Source: Whalleya microplaca
Lineage: Eukaryota; Ascomycota; Sordariomycetes; Xylariales; Xylariaceae
DNA: 64,000 bases
NCBI GenBank assembly: GCA_022497155.1
Contig: MU385720.1
Span: 558,001-622,000, forward strand
Direction of reading: 5' to 3'
Shown: positions 35,054 to 46,413 of the stretch, one piece after another
Layout: every line of letters starts with the position of its first letter
Position numbering within the stretch: the stretch's first letter is position 1
Notes under the pieces: model-generated
The model's input: only the letters and a program-made list of their open reading frames with translations
Told to the model about the DNA's origin: nothing
Databases searched by the model: none
Translations under genes and position numbers: made by a program

Positions 35054-37834
35054 TTATACATTGGCTCTCGCTAACCGTTCAAGTACCATTAAGATTCTAT
35101 CCTTAAATACAGAGTGAGCTTGTAACGGATCAAGACCCTTCGTTATTAGATCAAAGTTTAAACATGCTTCTATCACATTGGCAAATGACTGCCCCGCGAG
35201 ATGAGGTGTACCCTTTCGGACCGTATTCAGAATCTGCTTTTTTAGGTGGTCACGGCTAAGCCGTGGTTCATTCTTGAGTTTCTGAAACTTTCTGGATATC
35301 GACTCCCAATGTGCGATCTCGTAATAGATCACACCCTAGTAATTATTATTAGCTTTATTTATGCCACAATGACAGCTGTTTCTAGGTGACTCACTAGCGA
35401 GTACACATCATGCACTTTAGTGAATTTCTCTCGGGGCTCTCCCCATCTTTCAGGGTGGCGGTAAGCATTGTTTTCTTCCATATAGTCCGGTCTCAGGTCT
35501 GATTCCGCGTCCTCATGACGAGACCAACTAAATCCAAGAAGGTACGGGTTGGAGAAATCCAGGTTCGACTCATCGTTATGGCTGGATTGACTTGTGCTTC
35601 CTTCGGTATTGCTCGAGTTCTTTTTTAGGAGGAGTACGTTCTTGCTTTTTAATTCCTCATGTACCCATCCAACGAGGTGCAATCCTTCAACGGCAACAGC
35701 TAAGGAGTACGCCATTTTGAGCCGTAGACCAAGAGGAACTCGGACGACATCTGAGTGAGTACTGGAGGGTTGGGTTTTGTGGGGTAATATATCATGTAGT
35801 GACACAGGTGTGCCGCTAATATCGTAGTCATTGTCGACAGAGAAGACAACTTGGATCTGCTTTTTATATCTGTCTTGGATATATCCAATGCACGGTAGGA
35901 CATGGTTGCTAGTTCGGTTGGGATGAATAAGGCGGTCTATCATTCGTTTCGTCTTTATCATCATATCCGGAGGCATGTCGGTTGATCCTCTGGTTGGTTC
36001 GTATGGGAAACTGTCGACAACCACAGGACTATTCTGGAGATAGAAACCGAAACGGGGTTGCTCAGGAGTTACGTTCCCTGATTGGCCTTTTACATAAGCA
36101 TAGCCAATGCTGGTCATGGGAAGTTCGTTATGCTCCGAAATAATCGAATTTTCCATGACGCACTGTCTAAGGTCAATGTACGGTTTCACATCGATTATGG
36201 TAGTGACATTATCGTCTATGGCAGCCTCAAGGTCAATCGCGGGATTGAGGAGAATATCATCCCTGACACTCTCGCAGACATCCGTAACCTGAGACTTGAT
36301 TTGGCTTATTGTTTTGCTTTTCATTTCCGAGATCGTGCTAGAAGTTTCGAATGGTTTCTCTGCAATGCTTGAAGTTATTTGCAACGCAACGCTTAGACCC
36401 TGAATCTTTCGTGAGACATCATCTCGAGCTTTCGCGGATATCATTGCCAAGATGTTGGTTTTCGTAGAATCCCTTTCTAGAAGCCTCGCCTTGAAGATGA
36501 GGGCACTAATATCCTCATCGCACTCAACTTTTATGGGACTAGATTTAAGCCATTGGGCGATCCGAAGTCCAATGGGGTCACCATCCAAGGACACTTCTCG
36601 GCGACTCGTCAGCTAGAAAATTCGCTCCTGGATATTACCATACAGGTATAAATAGTATTCAGAAACATTGACTCACCTAGTTCCCGAGAATGCTCTTCCG
36701 CTTCGTCAGCGAATTCTTTCAATTTGGCGGAAACCACCTGAAAGGATTCATTTTCCGAACTTGAATATTTATTCAGCATACCATGCCGGACACCGAGCCC
36801 AAGCTTTTCGTATCCTGGGAGACAAGCCGAGTGCAACGGGACGAGCTGATGTTGTTAGCGAAAAGATCGCTTTATGCAGGATATACCTACAATTCCCGAA
36901 GTTTCTCCTTTCAGAGATTTTCTGAATTTGGTTGGCAGATTCTTTAGGATCTTTGAGAAGTCTGTCCTGTGCGTTTCATAGAAGCAGACGATTCGTATCT
37001 TAGATTCAAGTTGGCCGATCAACTCACAAAAACACTGAAAAAGCCCTTCCAATCTTTCGTCTTCGTCGCGTTGGGTTCGAAGATAACTGAGTAGGCCGCC
37101 AGAAGTTTCAGCAGACATAGTGATTGCAACGGCAAGCCGTAGGCTGGTGGCATTATAAAAGGACTCATGACTTCCTTGGAAAGGCGTTCCTAGAAACACA
37201 ATGCCGAAAGTGGAATACAAAATATCAAGGTACTTGCTATGGACATGAGATGCTCGGTGCATTGCCTGTACTTTGTTAGTATGTACTATACTGAGGACTC
37301 ATAAGGTCAGCACCTTAGCAAGTAGAAGGCCCCCAAAGCACGAGGCAACAAAGATGATAGGTCGCCGTTTAAGAGACTATACTCCGGTAAGCTAATACCT
37401 ACTTCTGTGAGGCCGAAAGCAAACAGGCACGCAGCACTTTACCTTGTTTCGCATAATACGCAGTTTGTTCAAGAGAGAATTGGCATGGCCAGTTAAACTT
37501 TGATTCTCAGCTGCGTTATCAAAGTTTGCATTCCAGTCATATGTGAAAATGCGAGCATTTTTTAGCACAGAAGGCAACATGCCGTCGTCTTGTAACCAGT
37601 TCACTTCCCCTGATCTTGGATCGTCATCCTTTCTCCATGCTACCCACGTCTTGGGCGAGTGCGTATCTAGGCCATGGATTGCGATAACGCTAAAATTGGT
37701 TATTTCGATATTTATTGACCGGATATGAAATAATATACTGACTCCACGTCTTTTTTGTTCGATTCCTCATCCTTGTAAGGCTCTGGGTATACTTGGAAGA
37801 GTCCGAATTTTCTGTTCTTGATATCGTTGGGCAT
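35054..37834 (-). CDS. SesB-like alpha/beta hydrolase fused to a pseudokinase (self-recognition type)
   Basis: A multi-exon gene with likely exons 37834-37741, 37711-37443, 37376-37314, 37265 to about 36889, about 36844-36680, about 36612-35390 and about 35337-35054. The N-terminal part (NRKFGLFQVYPEP, VIAIHGLDTHSPKTWVAWRKDD...WLQDDGMLP, RIFTYDWNANF, FVASCFGGLLLAKA, GIVFLGTPFQGS, HSACLPGYEKLGL) is the SesB-like lipase/esterase module known from fungal NLR and HET-S-associated genes. The usual GHSLGG serine is replaced: the aligned core reads ASCFGG. A helical middle region follows. A kinase-like domain with WVHEELKSKNVLLLK (HEE instead of HRD) and LGFSW instead of DFG is a predicted pseudokinase, ending DVYSLGVIYYEIAHW. 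The first splice could not be joined in frame with canonical sites, so exon 1 or its end is uncertain. A role in non-self recognition is inferred from architecture. Confidence 0.75.
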
Positions 37835-39220
37835 GCTGCCAAGTTTTGAATTTCTCTTCCACGGGTCGAAATGTCGAAGTAGATATTGCAAGGAACTGAT
37901 ATTTTGATGTGCGATGACTTAAAGTATCTACGATACGGGATGAGAGTGATGAAATTGAGACATGATGGACTGAAATGGATGATCTGGCGGGAAACCCCAT
38001 TTGCACAACCTCTCTCCTTCCTGCTGTCCTGTTGCATTGCATGCAGAGCCCATCGTTGCCCAAATGTGCTGCTGCCTAATCCCACTGTAACATATATTCG
38101 GTGAGCTCCAAAGATATCACAAATCATTTCATGCCGACTTGTCACGCTACCGAGATGCCTTACCATTGGATGGGACCATAAAGTTGCTCAGCGCAGTCTG
38201 AGAGTGGTGGATGTTTGGCACCGTCCCACTATTTCGATTAAGATATTAATATACAACACCTGCCTCGATACCTAGATATACTGTAGATATTTATCCATAA
38301 TCTTTTATTTTTACTTGAGGGTTAAGGACTGGTGCAGCACAAGGCATCTTGAAACATTATGGATACATAGCAGACCATCCGCCACTCTAAGTTACCCTAT
38401 GTAATATTAGCTTATTAGCTTTATATGTTGATATGTTACCACTTATTTGTGGCTATTAACAATGTACTTATTGTGTAATTGCTAATTGTCTTGTACTTTT
38501 GTATTAGAAATCTGCATATTATGTAAGCGATTTTTTTATAAATGTTTACTAACTAAATAGACGAATGTAAAAACCCACTGAAGCTTGATGGAACATAAAA
38601 CCTCATTACACGGATATTGCTTTAGAATTAATTCCATCTTGGAGAGTTTAGTTTCATAGTAATAAGGCTATGCCAGAATAGACCAAAATTCAAATGGAGA
38701 AATAAGCGAGAATTTCGCCGCCGTATTCGGTAAAAGGGGACCAGGTAATGCAGAGGCCTCAGCAATATATTACCACTCTCACAATATTTCCTTTTGTAGT
38801 ATCCTTGTGTGTCTACTTCTCCCTTTTAATGGCAGGCTCCTCCTGGTCGAATAAAGTTTTATGGCAAGTCCGTAACGGCTTTAGGACTAAGTCCTTGATA
38901 GAGTCCTTAATAGAGCATTCGTAATATTACGGTACATAACCTGATCGACATTTAATAGCTATTGTTTTGGGATTTGCTCCCTTTCGGGTAGTCTGACCTA
39001 GTGGTAACAAGGCTATACCGGTCTATGACAAAATCTACACCGCCCAGAAAGCTCGGCAGGCTGGAAAAATGGAAAATTAAAGTTTAGAATGTTCTCATAT
39101 CTTCCATCATAATCTTTGGAATTGTTTATAAGACATGCAAAGAGCCTTGATATTTGCTAGTAAGAGTAATCTTGCCATTCAGCCTCAGCATAGATTGTGC
39201 CTCTTCGTTGTAATACCTCA
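37835..39220. other. Intergenic region with decayed repeat
   Basis: This is the 5' flank of two divergent recognition-type genes. Strongly AT-rich DNA runs from 38220 to 39120. It includes a family-2 LTR relic at 38310-38400 (separate entry). Frames on either strand at 37886-38166 overlap the possible 5' part of the SesB-like gene. Confidence 0.35.
38310..38400. repeat. Decayed family-2 LTR relic
   Basis: Stretches such as AAGGACTGGTGCAGCACAAGG and GCAGACCATCCGCCACTCTA match the interior of the family-2 repeats at 23382 and 41616 with many substitutions. The termini are not recognisable. Confidence 0.5.
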
Positions 39221-41128
39221 ATGTCAAACGCCCTTGTTTACGATCGTCTTCCACCCGGTAATATCCGTCTCCTTTATATCAAAAGTAATTATTCAGACGT
39301 TATCTCTGGCCATCTCATGACGATCCCCTTGGATGATGCTCCTCCTTACTTCGCGCTGAGTTACCGCTGGGAGACTCATAAGCAAGATACCCGGATTCAT
39401 ATCGATGGTTTGACTTTATTAGTTGGTCCTAGCCTTGCTAACGCGCTTCGAAGATTGAGAGAGTTAGGTGAGCAGAATGCGGATCCAAACGAGGAAATTT
39501 GTGTCAAATGGGCGTGGATTGATAGAATTTGCATCAATCAAGACGATATACAGGAACGGTCTCACCAAGTTCAATGCATGAGATTAATTTATTCACATGC
39601 TATCAGAACTCTGATCTGGCTCGAGCCTAGTTTTGAGACTTCATTAGCATGGCAACTCATAGATCAAATATTTAATGTCTTTAGGAAAGAAAATCCTTGC
39701 GCTAGATATATCACTGACATCCCCTTTCGGATGTATTCGGATAGAAACCATAGAGATTATGGTCTACCCGAATGGCACGACATTTCGTGGGAATCTCTAA
39801 GGAGACTGTTTCTTCAATCTTGGTTTACCAGAGTATGGATAATCCAGGAAGTCGTCCTTTCGCAGGAAGATCCGGTGATCTTTTGTGGCCCATTCAAATA
39901 TCCGTGGAACCGTCTTGCGTGGGCTGCTTCATGGATGCGCCGGAACGGCTATCTGAGATTACCACACATTCCAAACGAGCTCCAAAACGTTGATGTAATC
40001 GCTAATATTCGTCGGTGCCCTGACAACTGGCAGCTAGATGCTTTGCTGGTAGCAACTTCTGTGAAGTGCCATGCTACAGACCAGAGAGACAAAGTTTATG
40101 CATTGCTAGGTTTAGCAATTGAATCCAAAACTTCTAGAGGAATACCCAACGACCTGATTCCCGATTATGGACTTGAAGTGTGGCAGGTGTACACAAATGT
40201 CGCCAGATTTCTACTGAGAGAGTACAAAACACTATCCTCCTTGACAAGAACCACTGGAGTAATCGGCGATGAGTCTCGGAACCAAAGGCAACAGGAAATA
40301 TGCCGATTGCCATCATGGGTACCGAACTGGTGCGATTTCACCGTCGTCGAGAGAGCGGTTGTGAAAAGTTTGTCTTGGGTGCCTTTCTCGGGTAAGACAG
40401 AAGTCCAGGCATTAGGTTTTCACAAACTATACAATGCTTCGGCAGGACTCTGTGCAGATTTCGCAGATTCAGTGGACCCATCAATATTAAGACTAGTTGG
40501 CCTCAAGGCCGACCTTGTTGTCAAAGTTGTCCATCCTGAGGTTGAACCACAGCCAAATGGATTACAGTTCCACGAGGATTACGAACATTGCCCACCAATG
40601 GTGTCAATGTTGAGCATAGCTGTGTCAATACTTGCTGGAAAGGCGACCACAGAGTGGATAGAGTCTTACATAAAAGCCACAACTGCCGAACAATATTACC
40701 TGAGCGGCACTACGGCACAGCAGACAGTTAAAGATGGCTCTGCATATTTACTAAGGCTATTATCATGTCCTCCGAAACAGCATTTAAGCCCAATTCTCTC
40801 CAAATACTTTCAAGCACTCATGGGAACTCTACAGTCGATGTCAATTGGAGGATATCCGGAGCTTTACGCAGCACTGGCTCGTAACTTTTGTTTCAACCGG
40901 TCATTTTTTGTTACCTGGAGTGGCAAGATGGGCATCGGACCATCAGCTACCCGGGAAGGGGACCATGTCGCGGTAATGCTGGGAGGAGGCGTACCTTATG
41001 TTTTGAGAGAAGAAGGTAAGGGCTATGCCTTTGTTGGGGAGTCATTTGTTCATGGACTTATGAATAGTGAGGCAATTGAAGCGTGGAAAAAAGGGGAACT
41101 TTTGGAGGAGGTCATGGAGTTGCACTGA
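39221..41128 (+). CDS. HET-domain protein (heterokaryon incompatibility type)
   Basis: A single open frame of 635 residues from ATG 39221 (MSNALVYDRLPPGNIRLLYIKS). The HET domain (PF06985 type) spans about residues 45-200: YFALSYRWETHKQDTRIHIDG, then CVKWAWIDRICINQDDIQERSHQVQCMRLIYSHA and SWFTRVWIIQEVVLSQ. These are the three conserved HET blocks. The C-terminal half resembles the usual unannotated tail of such proteins (KVYALLGLAIE, LPSWVPNW, and YVLREEGKGYAFVGESFVHGLM near the end). HET proteins trigger cell death after non-self recognition; the partner is unknown. It is unbroken and looks functional. It lies head to head with the SesB-like gene, with repeats on both sides. Confidence 0.93.
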   Translation: MSNALVYDRLPPGNIRLLYIKSNYSDVISGHLMTIPLDDAPPYFALSYRWETHKQDTRIHIDGLTLLVGPSLANALRRLRELGEQNADPNEEICVKWAWIDRICINQDDIQERSHQVQCMRLIYSHAIRTLIWLEPSFETSLAWQLIDQIFNVFRKENPCARYITDIPFRMYSDRNHRDYGLPEWHDISWESLRRLFLQSWFTRVWIIQEVVLSQEDPVIFCGPFKYPWNRLAWAASWMRRNGYLRLPHIPNELQNVDVIANIRRCPDNWQLDALLVATSVKCHATDQRDKVYALLGLAIESKTSRGIPNDLIPDYGLEVWQVYTNVARFLLREYKTLSSLTRTTGVIGDESRNQRQQEICRLPSWVPNWCDFTVVERAVVKSLSWVPFSGKTEVQALGFHKLYNASAGLCADFADSVDPSILRLVGLKADLVVKVVHPEVEPQPNGLQFHEDYEHCPPMVSMLSIAVSILAGKATTEWIESYIKATTAEQYYLSGTTAQQTVKDGSAYLLRLLSCPPKQHLSPILSKYFQALMGTLQSMSIGGYPELYAALARNFCFNRSFFVTWSGKMGIGPSATREGDHVAVMLGGGVPYVLREEGKGYAFVGESFVHGLMNSEAIEAWKKGELLEEVMELH

Positions 41129-41588
41129 GGATATCCATACCATGATTACAGTCTGCCTACCTAAGGTTAGATAGATTGGGTCGATTTTTTATTATTATAT
41201 TACTATCCAAACTTTAGTTCAATAAAGAAATGCGATGCATTCGTTATTATATAAAAAATTAATCCCTGATAAAATAAACACAGGTTTTAAGTTTTATAGT
41301 GTTTATTGTTATAATAGGCGCAAGCTATGGATGTTATAGGAGTTATTATTAGGAGGGTATCGTCACTAGAGTCCTAGGAGGGAGATTTAAGGCTAGATTG
41401 GGGAGTGAGGCAGAGTCCTTAGGAGTGTAAAACCAGCCACCCTATAATCTATTACCATCACTTTATTTGCTGCCGATGAAGGTACTCCCAAGAAGGAACC
41501 CAGCATAACTCAAATTCGAGCATAACTAGGTATGACTGATAACTTCTACTAGTGACCAGGAGGCCGGCGAGTGATGGTAGTTGACAGA
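41129..41588. other. AT-rich intergenic stretch
   Basis: About 460 bp of AT-rich DNA between the HET gene and the nested LTR insertion. No gene or clear element was found. The ACAGA target site (41584-41588) marks its right end. Confidence 0.4.
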
Positions 41589-41844
41589 TGTCACGAGATG
41601 AACCTATGAGGTAGCTGTTGAATTGAGAGTCAAGGACTGGTACAGTACAAGGCACGAATAGTAGCATTGTGTATATAACAGGCCATCTGCCACTCTAGAA
41701 TAGCTGAGCCTCAAGTCAATCTAAGCCTCATTAACCCTATATTTCAACAGTAGCAAAACAATGCAGTTGTTGTACGAAAGATTAACTGAAAGGCTGTTCT
41801 CTGAACAGCCCCTATATACATGAACCTAACAAAGAAACCTGACA
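41589..41844. mobile_element. Solo-LTR-like repeat, family 1 (copy B), split by a family-2 insertion
   Basis: It starts TGTCACGAGATGAAC, ends AACCTGACA and is flanked by ACAGA on both sides (41584-41588, 41845-41849). After removing the inner insertion (134 bp plus 5-bp duplication) 117 bp remain, matching copy A. It contains the palindrome GGCTGTTCTCTGAACAGCC. The right end is only about 45 bp beyond the stop codon of the kinase-ankyrin gene. Confidence 0.87.
41616..41749. mobile_element. Solo-LTR-like repeat, family 2 (copy 2), nested in family 1
   Basis: A 134-bp insertion starting TGTTGAATTGAG and ending TATTTCAACA, flanked by GTAGC duplicates (41611-41615 and 41750-41754). It is nearly identical in layout to 23382-23514. 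Nesting shows family 2 moved after family 1 had inserted here. Confidence 0.87.
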
Positions 41845-41888
41845 ACAGAGAAGTTGAAAACAATCTCTAAATAACGCAGCCTAGTAAT

Positions 41889-44800
41889 TCAATACCCAGG
41901 GACAGTTAGCAAATTCTTGATCAATACGAGGGCTTCCTTGAAATCAGCGTGAACCTGCTCTCCTCTGTCCAAGATTCGCGAGTGGTGACGCGCGAATAGT
42001 ACATCATTGCGTAATCCATTCTCCAGCGAGCGGGTAACGAGATCCAAAGGTGTCACTCCCATAGTGTCCTTTGGCGCATGGCTCGCACCATAGTATAAGA
42101 GAGCCTCCACAGCCTCGACGTCTCCTTCATAGGCTGCTTTGTGAAGGGCGGTTCGCCCAGATGTGTCCGCTGCATTGAGCAATGTCTTCTCCCGAAGATT
42201 TGGGTGCTTGTCTAACAAGTACTTTAAAATTGACTGCTCTGTACGTGGATTTGCACAAGCAGCTTCAAGCACAGTTCGATACATAGGGGAGTCCAAAAAT
42301 GCAAAATCAGGGTTAGCTCCTTTGGCCAAAAGATCGTCTGCCATTGCCTTGTGTTTCCTCCCTGCAGCTGCCATCAGGGCAGTATGAGCTCGTTGGTTTC
42401 TATATGTCGGCACATCTATGTCTACGCCCATCGAAACCAGAATCGGAATGACCTCAATGGAGTCGAAAATGGCCGCCATAAACATTGCATGCGCTCCATT
42501 TGAACTTCTTGTGTTTACGTCACAGTGTTTACTTCCACAAATGACTTCGACAGCCTGACGACTACCAGCGATGCCAGCGGCATAATGAAGTGCACACTTT
42601 CCAAATTCGTCTAGATCATTTATATGAGGCCCAACCAATGGTGTGACCTGGCGAAGGTTTGCGACATTGTATCTCCTCGAGACAATAGCTCTAGCTGCAA
42701 TAAGAGCAGCATTGGATTTACTTTCGGCTCCAATATGACAAGTGTGAGACCCGGCATCAAGGAGTTCATCAATGATATATTCCTCGGTATCCGGTTCCGC
42801 CAATGCCATAGCCAAGGGAGTATAGCCTTCGGAAGTCGCTTCGTTGATATCAAAGCCCTTATCGGCAAGGATCTTGAGAGTCCGCTTGAGGGCTTCTCGG
42901 GACTTTGCCCCATGAATAACTTGTCTAGCAAAAGGAATGCCGTACAAACTTATACAGTGTAGCGAGGAACGGAAGACTGTGTCCTCGGTGTGAGATACCT
43001 CGACACCTGAATCGAGGAGTATCTCTACTATCTCATACAGGTGAAGTTCCACCGCAACATCTAAAGGACTCATAATATGACGACTCTCTTCTGCAGTTGT
43101 CCTTGCTGGGTCTCCCCAAACGATGTTTTTGTCTGCTCCAAGTTCGAGTAGCAGTTTGACAAGGCTGCTGTTTCGTGCCTCAACTGCCCAGTGAAGTGGA
43201 GATCCACGCAATCTCAAACAATGTTCTAGAAATAATGAATCTTGAAATGTCGTTGGGGGGCAGATATTTAGACAGCCTCGACATGGGCCAGGGCGTTCTC
43301 CCTGGAATCCAACGAGTGAAGCCCCTAGTTCTCTGGCTTCCTGATCATTAAACATAATGAGCCAATGGACTGGAGTTGGCTGCGATGGGTCAACGACAAA
43401 TGAGGAGCATTGCTTCAAAAGGTTCCTTGCCTCTTTTGCATTCCCCATTCTACATGCTAGACAGAGAGCCTTCGAAACACTTGCAGAATCATTACCAAAT
43501 GTACGAGAAGCCAGAGAAGGTGAGTTCTGCTTTTGCTGATGGAGAATTATTCTCATCTTGAAATAGCTTTCGCCATTTTCATATTCCACCAACTGAGTGT
43601 CTTCGTATGTGCGGGTCGATATGTGGACGGATTGACCGCTAATGGAGGAAGCAATGCGATAATATAAAGCTTTTGCGACTTCATTCTTCTCGGCACTCAT
43701 ATTCATATATTTAACCACTGACTCATTGTCTGCCTCTATGCCGTATCCCACTTTGTAACTGAATGCAATATGCAAGCAGTTGTTGTAATATTCTGGCTTC
43801 CGCGGTGTATCTGAGTTGAGACTGACGGACTTCATCAGATAATTGAAGTTTCGGCACTGAAGATCCCATGGTAACTTTGCTATTATCAAAGACTAGAGAT
43901 ACGTCAGACTAGTAGACTAGACTAATTACTATGACTCACTCCAAAGATTTGTGCGAGCTCTGTATGCTCTTGATATCTTTCTAAGTTCTTAGGAGGCGTG
44001 TGAAATAGAGCGAGACCGGTATTAGGTTCCGTGTTCCGATTGCTGACTATGTTTCTCCATGACATTGAAGATAGTCTCCATGAACGAGACTCAGGTTTTT
44101 TAGATTTTGGGTTCCCTGTTGTAGATGATGTAGGCTGGGTTTTGGTGATTGGATACCCCGACACTGGCTGGATTGTACTGAAATATTGTCATCAGGCGAT
44201 ACCTTGAAAGCTACTGGTGTTCGAGAGCAATACTTACGATACACCTTGTGACAATATCTGAATGACCCGAGTGATGTCACATCGCCGATGGGGATCATCT
44301 CGAAGTGTTAAATCCAGAGTGTTCAAGACGGAGCTCTTCACACCAGCTTCATTTTCTGGCAACTGGTCGTGGGAATTCCGTAAACGATGTAGAATCCCAT
44401 CTTGCTCTGAATCTGCGACTGATTTCAGAAACTCTAACCGCGTCTGTTTATGTTTAAGCCACGTTTGCTCGAGATAGGATTGTCCTTTCCGCATAGTTTC
44501 CCAGAGTGTGAGGCCAAATGACCACATATCTGCTAGATAGTAATACTTTGCCGTATCATATTCCGTAGAGTGATATTTGCCTCTATTCTCTCGTTCTGGT
44601 GCATTGTATAAAGGAGTTCCAGTGTAGATTGGTAGAGAATCTCCATCGCTTTCGAATAAAGCTGCACCAAAGTCAGCTAGCTTTGCTAGCTGTGGACGAT
44701 CGCCATGCATCACGTCAAATACAAGAACATTTTCGGGCTTGAGATCGCCGTGAATGATCTTATTGACATGAAGAGCTTGTAAGCCTCTGGCTATATCTAA

Positions 44801-45328
44801 AGCAAGTTCGCGGCGCTCTCGTATCGTGACTACAACACCACGACGTGTAAGGTAGTCAACTAACGTGCCATGATCAGAATAATCAACCACAATAAAAGGG
44901 TGTCTGTCATATACGGGTCCATCCCAACCATATCCAAGGAGCGGTAGAATGTTGGGGCTGCCGCGTAATGCAGGCTCGGTAAGAGTGCGGAGCTCGCGAG
45001 CAACGTTGACATTTCTTCGTCGTTGTAAATCGGTATCGGAGGCTCGAACCACGTGCTTAACGGCGACGTAATAGGGAGAACCGCGGTCAAATGACGGATC
45101 GAAGATCTCGCGTGTGACCTCGAAGCTTTTACCGCGTCCAAGGGGTTTGTCGAATGAGAGATCGACGGTCAAAATCACAGGTATCTGGGTCCCAGCAACA
45201 GAAATGATGGAGGCAAACGCAGCATTAAGTTGGGTAAGATTACTGAAATTTGCTGGACCGGCGTTTGAAGAGAGGTCGGAATCTATCAGAAATGGAGAAA
45301 GGGAAGAAGCCGAAAAAACGGAAGACAT
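41889..45328 (-). CDS. Protein kinase fused to ankyrin repeats
   Basis: Three exons (45328-44238, 44177-43940, 43892-41889) sum to 3333 bp, 1110 residues, with GT-AG in-frame joins. The kinase domain (about 65-365) has YVAVKHVVRAS (VAIK lysine), IIHGDLKPENVLVF (HxD aspartate), LADFGAALF (DFG) and DMWSFGLTLWE, so it looks catalytically competent. A Ser/Thr/Pro-rich linker follows (about 370-440). Next is a region with FSYKVGYGIEADNESVVKYMNMSAEKNEVAKALYY, reminiscent of Sel1-like repeats. At least eight ankyrin-like repeats follow, for example SPLHWAVEARNSSLVKLLLELGAD and TALHKAAYEGDVEAVEALLYYGA. The cognate signal is unknown. Similar kinase-ankyrin proteins are scattered in fungal accessory regions, and the neighbours suggest a recognition or signalling role. 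Confidence 0.85.
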
Positions 45329-45967
45329 GTCCTCTAGCAGCTAGAAATCCGACTGAGGCCGCGAAGATCCAAAGAGACTCTGATCATTTAAATTATGTTT
45401 CATATTTGAGTCAACATGTTAGGTGATATCAGGCATGCACGTTTCATTACAAATAATGCAATCTGTAGGTCGACTCATTACAAATAATGCAATCTGTAGG
45501 TCGACTCCTCCTTTCTCTCCCGCCGTCGGAGGCGAGGGATTGGCCCCAGTCTTCTCTTCATTCATCTACTAACACCTAGCCGTGTTATTATAATGAGCAG
45601 TTCCACACCTGTCAAGTATACTAAAATAGCTATCCAGAACCTGAGTGTACAGTTCGACCATTGACAGCCTTCTTAAACCCAGATAACTAGATAGCATTAA
45701 GCAGGTGGCAGGGCACCAGCTGCTGGGATTGCCCTAGTCATAATTAAGCCAGGGCCTTGAAATGGGACTCTAAGCTCACCCCGTTACAATAGGTATAGTT
45801 AATGAGGTTACAATGTCGATATGGTTGCTGCCAACCTGGTATAACTCTTTAGCTGCATTTCTGAAAAGAGGAGACGCTGATTAGCATTATTAAGCGAATT
45901 TAACTGCAGCAATATCTCTAAGTCAGCCCGACAAGACACGAACTAATACAGTGGCGCTGTATGACGT
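45329..45967. other. Intergenic region with a tandem duplication
   Basis: This is the upstream flank of the kinase-ankyrin gene. It includes a perfect 31-bp tandem duplication at 45445-45506 (separate entry). No gene was seen. Confidence 0.4.
45445..45506. repeat. Perfect 31-bp direct tandem duplication
   Basis: The units 45445-45475 and 45476-45506 are identical and start CATTACAAATAATGC. It lies about 120 bp upstream of the kinase-ankyrin ATG, so it could affect the promoter or simply be a slippage or double-strand-break scar. Confidence 0.9.
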
Positions 45968-46237
45968 TTATAGTCGCCAGACCCAAAGTGCATACCTAGG
46001 AACGAGGCCAACAACTAGCGCTGCTATAATAGCCAAACCATAGCGTACGTAATGATCCTCACGAACTTTGCAAAGCCCTTGTTTGTTCCAAGACAATTGG
46101 AGAAGAGTTTCGAGTAGCCCAATAATGAATATTAACAAGATGCCGATCAGCGTTTTGGAGGCTGTAGCACACCTAAATAAGTACCCCGCCATTCTAATCC
46201 CAAGCATGAAGCTTTCTCTCATCGAAAACATAGACAT
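45968..46237 (-). CDS. Hypothetical small membrane protein (doubtful)
   Basis: An 89-residue frame from ATG 46237 with two hydrophobic segments (ASKTLIGILLIFIIGLLETLL and YGLAIIAALVVGLVPRYALWVW). It abuts repeat R1 on its 5' side. It may be an exon of a larger or decayed gene; no family was recognised. Confidence 0.25.
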   Translation of the reverse strand: MSMFSMRESFMLGIRMAGYLFRCATASKTLIGILLIFIIGLLETLLQLSWNKQGLCKVREDHYVRYGLAIIAALVVGLVPRYALWVWRL

Positions 46238-46246
46238 ATGGTTCCT

Positions 46247-46409
46247 GTCACGATAATAGGGGTATTAGTTATAGTGTCTTAAAAGAGATCTTCTAAGCAA
46301 CTAGAAGATCTTTTAGATCTTAGACCTTTACACACAATTCTACTTCAGTTAACCAGAGTGATCACGGCAGCACCTAAATGATCATTGCACACACTGTAAC
46401 TGTGCTAGT
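46247..46409 (-). repeat. Repeat R1, copy 1 (cut by the LTR element)
   Basis: The reverse complement matches 60701-60915: CACAGTTACAGTG, TTTAGGTGCTGCCGT, AGTAGAATTGT, AAGATCTAAA and AATACCCCTATTATCGTGA appear in the same order. Its right side is interrupted by the LTR element at 46414, just after the TTCCT target site. Confidence 0.7.
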
Positions 46410-46413
46410 TCCT

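Noticed and set aside
37741..37765. TTGTTCGATTCC, reminiscent of a tRNA T-arm
   Set aside because: No acceptor stem, D-arm or anticodon arm fits around it, and it lies inside a coding exon of the SesB-like gene.
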